From Archangiaceae bacterium (GTDB lineage Bacteria > Myxococcota > Myxococcia > Myxococcales > Myxococcaceae), in the NCBI GenBank assembly GCA_016714225.1, contig JADJNS010000008.1, positions 372,001-436,000 on the forward strand: a stretch of DNA of 64,000 bases, written 5' to 3'. Within the stretch, counting starts at the first letter, position 1. Each line of letters begins with the position of its first letter. The position numbers were made by a program, and so were the translations under genes. Positions 1 through 6,187 of this stretch are shown piece after piece. The notes under the pieces were generated by a model. It was not told the origin of the DNA and did no database searches. It saw only the letters and a list, made by a program, of their open reading frames with translations.

Positions 1-13
1 TGAAGGCCGCCGC

Positions 14-772
14 ATGAGCCTGGCCATCGCCAGCGCGATCGGCGCCGCCTACGTCGGCGGAGTCATCGGCCTGCACCGCCTCAACGTCTGGCGCCAGCGC
101 TCTGCGGCGGGCGGGTTCACCACCCTGCGCTGGCTCGACTGGGACACCCTGCTGCAGGGCCTGCTGCCCCGGGGCACCGACGCCCACAGCCGGCCGCCCC
201 AGCCGGTCGAGGGCGGGCCTCCCACTCCGCTGCTGTCGCACGCGCCCGCACCCGAGGCCAGGGCCCGCCACGCGCTGCTGTGCGCCCTGGTCACCGGGCA
301 CCGCGTCGACGAGGCCGCGTTCGAGAACGCCGGCTTCAGCGGCGGCGAGGCGCAGTGGCTCTCGATCTTGAGCCGGGTGCGCGAAGAGCCCGAAGAGGTG
401 CTCGACCAGCTCGACGACGCCCCGGCGCTCGAGACCGCCGCGCAGGTCTACCTGCGCGAGCACCTCTACCTGTCGATGCGGGTGCACCTGTTCAACCTCG
501 AGCTGGCGGTGTTCGGCGCCAAGCGGCGCCTGGTTCAGGCGCTCGACCGCTTCCCCGAGGCTCCGGCGCTGCACTTCGCGCTGGCCCACGCCTCGAGCCT
601 GATCGGCTTCAACGGCGCGGTGCTCGACGATCTGGCGCGCGCCGTCTACTTCTCCCGGCAGTCCGAGTTCTACTTGCGCGCCGTGGTCGACATGCCGTGG
701 GTCGGTGAAGCGCGGCCGGCACTCCTACATCAGTGCCGTGCGGCCCTGGCGCAACCGACGCGGCTGGGGTGA
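14..772 (+). CDS. Hypothetical protein with N-terminal membrane helix
   Basis: This encodes a 252-residue protein that I do not recognise. Residues 5-20 are hydrophobic and small-residue rich (AIASAIGAAYVGGVIGL), which suggests a membrane anchor or uncleaved signal. The rest is soluble, acidic and helix-prone, with no motif I can name. A purine-rich stretch at bases 2-6 lies seven bases upstream of the ATG and supports this start. Bases 1-3 read TGA and may be the stop of an upstream gene outside the window. It precedes an FHA gene and a PP2C phosphatase on the same strand, so it is probably in one transcription unit with them. The function is unknown. Confidence 0.7.
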   Translation: MSLAIASAIGAAYVGGVIGLHRLNVWRQRSAAGGFTTLRWLDWDTLLQGLLPRGTDAHSRPPQPVEGGPPTPLLSHAPAPEARARHALLCALVTGHRVDEAAFENAGFSGGEAQWLSILSRVREEPEEVLDQLDDAPALETAAQVYLREHLYLSMRVHLFNLELAVFGAKRRLVQALDRFPEAPALHFALAHASSLIGFNGAVLDDLARAVYFSRQSEFYLRAVVDMPWVGEARPALLHQCRAALAQPTRLG

Positions 773-788
773 GAATACCCGCTCTTCC

Positions 789-1298
789 GTGCCCGACCCC
801 CTGATCGCGTGGATCAATCGACTCATCGATGATCCCAAGAACTTCGACGCGCACCTCAAAGGCAGATCGGTGCTGGTCTACGAGCCGGTCGCGGCCCCCG
901 AAGATTCGAGCGCCGGGCACCGGCTGCGCACGTCGAGCGGCATCACCGGCACGGTGATCGGCGGCGGCGACCCGGTCGTCGCGGTGCTCGAGAAGTCGAA
1001 AGACAACGTCTTTCAGCGCCGCGTCACCATGGGCCGCACCACCAACAACGACATCGTGCTCGACGACGCCTCGGTCTCGCGCTTTCACGGCTGGCTGCAG
1101 AAAGACGACGGCAGCGGCAAGTGGACGCTCACCGACGCCGGCTCGAAGAACGGCACCTGGGCGGCCAGCCAGAAACTCGCCGCCAAGAAGCCGGTGATTC
1201 TCGAGAACGGAACGCGCCTCAAAGTCGGCAACCTCGAGCTCACCTTCTACACGGCGCAGGGCTTCAGAACGCTGATTCAGCAGCGCGCCGCAGGCTGA
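789..1298 (+). CDS. FHA domain protein
   Basis: This 169-residue protein carries a C-terminal forkhead-associated domain, a phosphothreonine-peptide-binding fold. The FHA hallmarks are in order: a GR pair in MGRTTNND, DIVLDD, SVSRFH, and the loop SKNGT. The N-terminal 70 residues match nothing I recognise. I chose GTG at 789, 17 bases after the upstream stop. The frame stays open to 705, but that start would overlap the previous gene by 68 bases and adds low-complexity residues. The gene lies directly upstream of a PP2C phosphatase with a cyclic-nucleotide sensor. That suggests, by inference only, that it reads a phospho-signal the phosphatase removes. Confidence 0.85.
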   Translation: MPDPLIAWINRLIDDPKNFDAHLKGRSVLVYEPVAAPEDSSAGHRLRTSSGITGTVIGGGDPVVAVLEKSKDNVFQRRVTMGRTTNNDIVLDDASVSRFHGWLQKDDGSGKWTLTDAGSKNGTWAASQKLAAKKPVILENGTRLKVGNLELTFYTAQGFRTLIQQRAAG

Positions 1299-1345
1299 AA
1301 AACCTTTCTTGCGCGGGTTTCCCCCCTGCACTTAAGGTGGCCGGC

Positions 1346-2620
1346 GTGTCGCTGACCACGGAAGCGTTTGGCGGAACGGACGTAGGCCGCAAGCGCCAGC
1401 ACAATGAAGACGCGATGTTGGTCGACCCCTCGCTGGGTCTTTACATCGTGGCCGACGGCATGGGCGGTCATGCGGCGGGTGAGGTCGCCAGCAACCGCGC
1501 CGTCGAGGTGGTGAAGCAGCACATCCTCGCCAACCGCAGCATCTTGAAAGACCTGGCCAAAGAGGCCACCCAGACCAATCGCGCCGCCGCCTCGTCGCTG
1601 GTCGAGGTCGCGGTGCAGCGCGCCTGTGCCGACATCTACCGGCAGGCCTCGAGCGACAACACCAAGCGCGGCATGGGCACCACCTTCGTGTGCCTGGTGA
1701 TCTCGGGCAACCGCGGCGTCATCGGCCACGTCGGTGACAGCCGGGTGTACCTGGTGCGCAACGGCCAGTGCCACCGCCTCACCGAAGATCACACCCTGAT
1801 CGCCGCCCAGCTCAAGGCCGGCACCATCACCAAAGAGCAGGCCCAGACCTCGCAGTACCGCAACGTCATCACCCGCGCCGTCGGCATTCAGGAAAGTGTG
1901 CAGGTCGACACCCTGATCGTCGATCTGCTGCCGGGCGACATGTTCATGCTCTGCAGCGACGGCCTGCACGGCTACCTCGCCGACGACGAGGTCGTGCCGC
2001 TGGTCGCCGCGGTGGCCAAGCCCGATCTGCCCGCCCGCTTCATCGCGCTCGCCAACGAGCGCGGCGGCAAAGACAACATCACCGCAGTGGTCGTGGCGGT
2101 GCAGGGCGACGCCGGCGCGGTCGCCGAAGAGACCGTCGAAGCGCAGTCGCGCATGGAGGCCCTGAAGAAGATTCCCCTCTTCAGGCACCTCACCTACAAA
2201 GAGCAGACCGCGGTGCTGTCGATCGCCACCACCCGCACCTTCCCGGGCGGGCGCGAGATCGTCACCGAGGGCCAGCCCGGCGAAGAGCTGTTCGTGGTGA
2301 TTCGCGGCCGGGTGGCGATCGAGAAGAACGGCGTCGAGATCGCCGAGCTTCGCGCCGGCGGTCACTTCGGCGAGATGGGGCTCATCGACAACGCGCCGCG
2401 CTCGGCCACCGTTCGGGCCCACGAGCCCACGCGCGTGATGGTGATCGCCCGTCAGGATCTGATGAACCTGATGAAGAAAGAGTCGATTCTCGCGGTGAAG
2501 CTGCTGTGGAGCTTCGTTCAGGTCCTCTCCGACCGGCTGCGCGCCACCAACTCCGAGCTCTCCGAGGCGCGCCAGGAGCTCGCGGTCGCCCAGGCCGTTC
2601 AGCCGTTCGCCGAAGAATGA
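1346..2620 (+). CDS. PP2C-family Ser/Thr phosphatase fused to a cyclic-nucleotide-binding domain
   Basis: This is a 424-residue two-domain protein. Residues 5-255 are a PPM/PP2C phosphatase: RQHNED at 17-22, ADGMGGH near 36-42, GTTF, HVGDSRVYL, LTEDHT, SDGLHG and GGKDNIT supply the metal-binding aspartates. Residues 275-400 are a CAP/cNMP-binding domain whose phosphate-binding cassette reads FGEMGLIDNAPRSATV, with the Glu and Arg that contact cyclic phosphate both kept. Start GTG 1346 is preceded at six bases by AAGGTG; GTG 1337 is also in frame. The stop overlaps the next ATG (ATGA). The expected role is dephosphorylation of Ser/Thr-phosphoproteins under cAMP or cGMP control; the ligand is inferred. 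Confidence 0.93.
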   Translation: MSLTTEAFGGTDVGRKRQHNEDAMLVDPSLGLYIVADGMGGHAAGEVASNRAVEVVKQHILANRSILKDLAKEATQTNRAAASSLVEVAVQRACADIYRQASSDNTKRGMGTTFVCLVISGNRGVIGHVGDSRVYLVRNGQCHRLTEDHTLIAAQLKAGTITKEQAQTSQYRNVITRAVGIQESVQVDTLIVDLLPGDMFMLCSDGLHGYLADDEVVPLVAAVAKPDLPARFIALANERGGKDNITAVVVAVQGDAGAVAEETVEAQSRMEALKKIPLFRHLTYKEQTAVLSIATTRTFPGGREIVTEGQPGEELFVVIRGRVAIEKNGVEIAELRAGGHFGEMGLIDNAPRSATVRAHEPTRVMVIARQDLMNLMKKESILAVKLLWSFVQVLSDRLRATNSELSEARQELAVAQAVQPFAEE

Positions 2621-3927
2621 CCCGGCGGGCGCTGTGGCTCGCCGGCCTGCTCATGGCCTTCGCCGCGCGCGCCGAGGTCTTCGACACCTTCGGCTTCTCG
2701 CCGCGCGCCACCGCGATGTCGGGCGCGATGACCGCCGAGGCCAAAGACTACAGCGCGGTGTTCTACAACCCCGCGCTGCTGATTCGGCCCGCCGACTCGA
2801 CCTTCGGCCTGGGGCTCAACTTCTTCAGGCCCATCACCGAGGTCACCCAGACCGACTCGAGCAAGGTGCTCGACTGCACCTACTGCACGCCCCCTGACAC
2901 CATCGGCAGCTCGCTGGGCATCGCGGGCCCCCTGGGCGGCAAGCTGCACAACCGGGTCGCGCTGGGCCTCGGCGTGCACCTGCCGTTTCAGCGGCTGCTC
3001 CACGTCGACCTGCCCGACCCCAACCGGCCGTTCTGGTACCAGTACCAGGCCCAGTCAGAGCGCATCGAGCTGTTCGCCGGCGTCGGGGTGAAGGTGTTCG
3101 ACTGGCTGCAGCTGGGGGTGGGGGTGCAGGTGCTCGCCAACCTGGTCGGCCCCGGCGCCGAGACCCAGGTCGATCTGTTCAGCAAGCAGGTGAAGGTGCG
3201 CCAGGTCGACTCCGAGCTGCAGACCCGGCTCGCGCCCAACGCCGGGCTGGTGGTTCAGCCCATCTCGCGGCTGCGCTTCGGCTTCGTGTACCGCGGCGAG
3301 ATCATGGTGAACCTGCGCATACCCGCCACGGTCGACCTGCAGGGCGTCGGCACGCTCGCCTTCACCATCGAGGGCATCGCCCACTACTCGCCGCACACCT
3401 TCAACTTAGGCGTCGCGTGGGACGTCACCGACGAGCTGACGCTCACCCTCGACGGCTCGTACGAGATGTGGAGCCGCGCGCCGTCACCGTACATGAAGAT
3501 CTCCATCGACCTGTCGGGCGACGTGCTCAAGGCGCTCGGCCTCGATCAGGCGCTCGACCTGCAGTCCGACGAGCAGGCGCCGGGCTTTCAAGACACCATC
3601 TCGGGCAAGCTCGCCGCCGAGTACCGCCTCAACAAGCGCTTCTCGGCGCGCGCCGGAGCGTTCTACCGGCCCACCCACGTGCCCCGGCAGAACGTGCCCG
3701 GCACCAACATTCTCGACGGCACCACCCTGGGCGGCTCGCTGGGGCTGGGCTTCAACTTCGACGACCCGCTCGAGATCTTCGCCGCCCCCATCACCATCGA
3801 CCTCGCCGGCCTGGGCGCGGTGGTGCTGCCGCGCGAGACCCGCAAAGAGGCCACCGACACCGTGCCGTCGTACACCTACTCGGCCAAGGTGGTCGGGGTG
3901 AGCGCGGCGGTGCGCTACGACTTCTGA
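2617..3927 (+). CDS. OmpP1/FadL/TodX-family outer-membrane porin
   Basis: This 436-residue protein has a signal peptide (LWLAGLLMAFAARA, cleavage near residue 18). After it comes the family N-terminus FGFSPRATAMSGAMTA and then SAVFYNPALL, the usual FadL-type start in which a hatch precedes the barrel. The remainder alternates hydrophobic and polar residues like beta-strands and ends in an aromatic residue (RYDF), as outer-membrane barrels do. The family takes up long-chain fatty acids or other hydrophobic compounds. The ATG overlaps the phosphatase stop, so translation is probably coupled. The substrate cannot be read from the sequence, and a link to the phosphatase is only positional. Confidence 0.85.
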   Translation: MTRRALWLAGLLMAFAARAEVFDTFGFSPRATAMSGAMTAEAKDYSAVFYNPALLIRPADSTFGLGLNFFRPITEVTQTDSSKVLDCTYCTPPDTIGSSLGIAGPLGGKLHNRVALGLGVHLPFQRLLHVDLPDPNRPFWYQYQAQSERIELFAGVGVKVFDWLQLGVGVQVLANLVGPGAETQVDLFSKQVKVRQVDSELQTRLAPNAGLVVQPISRLRFGFVYRGEIMVNLRIPATVDLQGVGTLAFTIEGIAHYSPHTFNLGVAWDVTDELTLTLDGSYEMWSRAPSPYMKISIDLSGDVLKALGLDQALDLQSDEQAPGFQDTISGKLAAEYRLNKRFSARAGAFYRPTHVPRQNVPGTNILDGTTLGGSLGLGFNFDDPLEIFAAPITIDLAGLGAVVLPRETRKEATDTVPSYTYSAKVVGVSAAVRYDF

Positions 3928-4027
3928 AGGCCAGAGGCCGCGCGCCGATCTGATCGCGCTCTGGGCCGGCATCGCCTTCATCGGCGCGTTCACCTTCGCC
4001 ATCTGGGCCCTCGCGCCGCGCCTCGCC

Positions 4028-4909
4028 GTGGTGCCGCACCTGCCCGATGCAGGCCCCGCCTGGTACTACTGGAAGCTGGCTCAACCCACCGTGCTCTCGC
4101 GGGTGGTGGTGTGGTCGCTGTACGCGGCGCACCAGCTCGTCAGCTTCGGGCTCATCTTCTACGCGCAGCGCGTGCGGCCGCCGTACGTGAGCGGGCTGCA
4201 CCGCTTCAACGTGCTCGCCCTGGCCGTCAACGCGCTGTTCGCGCTGCTGCACCTGCTGCAGACCCACCTCACGTACGACGGCCTCGCCCAGGACGTGCAC
4301 GTCTTCTCGTCGCTGGGCTCGGTGGCGGTGCTGCTGATCTGGGTGCTGCTGATCGAGTCGCCGCGCCGCGGGCTGCTCTTCGGCTGGAAGCCGCAGGTAC
4401 TCTCGGGGCCCATCGCCGACTTCGCCCGGCGCACCCACGGGTATTACTTCTCGTGGGCCATCGTCTACACGTTCTGGTTTCACCCGGCCGAGGCCACGCG
4501 CGGGCACCTGATGGGGTTCTTCTACCTCTTGCTGGTGCTGCTGCAGGGCTCGCTGTTCTTCACCCGCGTGCACGTCAACCGCTGGTGGACCCTGGCGCTC
4601 GAGCTGCTGGTGCTGGTGCACGGCACGGTGGTGGCGATCGACCAGGGCAACGGCTTGTGGCCCATGTTCCTGCTCGGGTTCGCCGCGATCTTCGTGGTCA
4701 GCCAGATGCACGGGCTGTCGTGGAGTGTAGGGGTGCGCGTTGGCGTAGGCCTCGCATGGCTGGCGGGCGTGGTCCTTCTCTACGCACGCACGCCCGCGCG
4801 GCTGAACGAGGTCGTCCGCATTCCGTTCATCGATTATCTGGGCGTCGCCGTGCTCACTGCGCTCTTCGCGCTGGGAGTTCGCCTCTTTGCAAAGCCCACT
4901 CGCGAATAG
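4028..4909 (+). CDS. Polytopic membrane protein of unknown function
   Basis: At least seven hydrophobic segments are visible over 293 residues, for example near LYAAHQLVSFGLIFYAQ, LMGFFYLLLVLLQGSLFF and YLGVAVLTALFALGV. I do not recognise the family. GTG 4028 is the first standard start. However, the open frame continues upstream from 3950, where a CTG is followed by codons for another clear helix (IALWAGIAFIGAFTFAIWAL) ending just before 4028. The real N-terminus may therefore include that helix with a CTG or other unusual start. The 3' end overlaps the next gene by 23 bases, suggesting co-expression with the ATPase/STAS-like pair. Confidence 0.75.
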   Translation: MVPHLPDAGPAWYYWKLAQPTVLSRVVVWSLYAAHQLVSFGLIFYAQRVRPPYVSGLHRFNVLALAVNALFALLHLLQTHLTYDGLAQDVHVFSSLGSVAVLLIWVLLIESPRRGLLFGWKPQVLSGPIADFARRTHGYYFSWAIVYTFWFHPAEATRGHLMGFFYLLLVLLQGSLFFTRVHVNRWWTLALELLVLVHGTVVAIDQGNGLWPMFLLGFAAIFVVSQMHGLSWSVGVRVGVGLAWLAGVVLLYARTPARLNEVVRIPFIDYLGVAVLTALFALGVRLFAKPTRE

Positions 4910-5360
4910 GGCCCCGCTGCAGCTCCCGCTCCCCGACGTGTGGGCGCTGCTCGCCGGTGTCCGCGAACAGGTCGCCCGGCACCTCGCCTGGGTCGACGAT
5001 GACCTGCGCCAGTCGGCGGTGATGGTCGCCTCCGAGCTGGTGGAGAACGCCGTCAAGTACGGCGGTCGGCCCGCCTCGCTCAAGGTGGTGGTCGACGACC
5101 ACACCGTCTGCGTCGAGGTGCGCTCGCAGGTCTCTTCCGAGAGCGCGGCGCGCGAGACGGTCGCCCGGGTCGAGGCGATTCGCGCCGCGCCCGATCGGCA
5201 CGCGCTCTATCTCGAGCGCATGAGGGCCCTGCTCGGCGCGCCCCCCGGCGGCTCGATGCAACTCGGCCTCTTGCGCATCTGCGGCGAGGGCGAGTTCGAT
5301 CTCGCCTGCCACCTGGAACAGAATCAGCTGCACCTCATCGCAACCCGGGAGCTCTCATGA
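4887..5360 (+). CDS. Degenerate histidine-kinase-type ATPase (anti-sigma-like regulator), copy 1
   Basis: This 157-residue single-domain protein has the N-box of GHKL ATPases, ASELVENAVKYGG, near residues 46-58. Its C-terminal glycine-rich stretch (PPGGSMQLGLLRICGEGE) resembles a lid or G2 region, but the DxGxG box is missing. It therefore looks like an RsbW-like or cyanobacterial slr1658-like regulator rather than a histidine kinase. The start is TTG 4887, with GTG 4938 as a shorter alternative. TTG is favoured because the paralog at 21016-21480 aligns upstream of GTG 4938. The stop overlaps the ATG of the STAS-like gene. Inferred role: binds the STAS partner and perhaps phosphorylates it. 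Confidence 0.8.
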   Translation: MQSPLANRAPLQLPLPDVWALLAGVREQVARHLAWVDDDLRQSAVMVASELVENAVKYGGRPASLKVVVDDHTVCVEVRSQVSSESAARETVARVEAIRAAPDRHALYLERMRALLGAPPGGSMQLGLLRICGEGEFDLACHLEQNQLHLIATRELS

Positions 5361-5728
5361 ACACCAGCGTCGGCTCGCTGCACATCGACGGTGACATGGA
5401 CGGCGCTTCGCTGCGCCTCAAGATGACCGGCGCCGCCGACCTGCGCGACGGCGGAGAGCTGCGCCTCTCGCTGCTCGACGTGCACCGCGAGGCGCTCGCC
5501 CAGCACGCCCACGAGGTGTGGGTCGACTTGAAGGCCGTCGAGTTCATGAACTCGACCGCGCTCGGTGCCTTCGTCGGGTGGATGACCGAGATTCACAAGA
5601 CGCCCGGCGCCGACCGGTATCACCTCACCCTGGTGGCGTCGAAAGAGCGCCGCTGGCAGCGCATCAGCCTGCACGCGCTCGCCAGCTTCGCCCCCGAGAC
5701 CATCAGCGTGCTGTTCGATCAGGCGTGA
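5357..5728 (+). CDS. STAS-like anti-sigma-antagonist-type protein, copy 1
   Basis: This 123-residue protein resembles STAS domain anti-sigma antagonists, with a slr1659-like appearance. The core motif VEFMNSTALGAFVGW matches the family's phosphorylatable Ser/Thr turn, but Asn replaces the usual Asp before the Ser-Thr. The C-terminal segment RWQRISLHALASFAPETI recurs almost unchanged in the second copy at 21473-21835. The ATG overlaps the ATPase stop by four bases, so the two are very likely translated as a coupled pair and act as binding partners. No phosphatase lies immediately adjacent, although a PP2C gene is 2.3 kb upstream. The physiological target is unknown. Confidence 0.8.
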   Translation: MNTSVGSLHIDGDMDGASLRLKMTGAADLRDGGELRLSLLDVHREALAQHAHEVWVDLKAVEFMNSTALGAFVGWMTEIHKTPGADRYHLTLVASKERRWQRISLHALASFAPETISVLFDQA

Positions 5729-5809
5729 AGAAGAGCGCCTTGAGTCGCTGCGTCGGCTGAGAAAGCAGGGCTCTGCCTCACTTCGTGCCCGGCGCGCTTT
5801 CGTTCGTCG

Positions 5810-6022
5810 CGCCGACGGCCCGGCAGGGTCAGGCCAAGGGTTCAGCGAGCTCGGGCAGGGGTGGAGTCGGGGAGAGGGCAAGGCCTGGGGCAAGGCAGGG
5901 CGTGACCGGCAGTTCCCCTGCGCGACCCCACCCGCTGCCGGTTCCGCTGACCTGCCCCAACCCCCTCCAAGCCCTGCCCGAGCTCGCTGAACCCTTGGCC
6001 TGACCCTGCCGGGCCGTCGGCG
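5810..6022. repeat. Perfect 51-bp inverted repeat with 111-bp spacer
   Basis: Bases 5810-5860 are the exact reverse complement of bases 5972-6022. The arms begin CGCCGACGGCCCGGCAGGGT. The spacer is 5861-5971 and encodes no transposase. Transcription would give a very long, stable stem; the element could also be a small non-autonomous element or a protein-binding site. Part of the arm (5823-5840) occurs again at 6098-6115 in the same orientation. Confidence 0.9.
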
Positions 6023-6074
6023 AACGTTCAGCGCTCGCCTGCCGCGCACGCTTTCAATGCGGACTTCACGAAAG

Positions 6075-6101
6075 CTGCACCGGGCAGGGCTCACGGTGCA
6101 G
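6075..6101. repeat. Hairpin with eight-bp stem
   Basis: CTGCACCG at 6075-6082 pairs with CGGTGCAG at 6094-6101, with an 11-base loop. It overlaps the third copy of the arm fragment (6098-6115) and sits about 90 bases before the ATG at 6188. There is no T-run, so a classical terminator is unlikely. Confidence 0.45.
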
Positions 6102-6187
6102 GGTCAGGCCAAGGGCGCTCCCGCAGGGAACACCCACCTTCGCTCGACTGTCTCTTCGGGCTAGCCTCACCCGCCTAAAGAAGCCAG

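Larger units (their letters stand above)
5729..6187 (+). other. Intergenic region with inverted repeats
   Basis: This 459-base gap holds no convincing gene; the short open frames on either strand are GC-driven. It contains the 51-bp perfect inverted repeat at 5810-5860 and 5972-6022. It also contains a further 18-base copy of part of the arm at 6098-6115, which overlaps a separate eight-bp-stem hairpin at 6075-6101. The last 60 bases presumably hold the promoter of the large repeat protein that starts at 6188. Confidence 0.7.

Noticed and set aside
5810..6022. Insertion sequence with 51-bp terminal repeats
   Set aside because: The 111-base spacer cannot encode a transposase and no target duplication is apparent. 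A non-autonomous element remains possible and is listed as a repeat.
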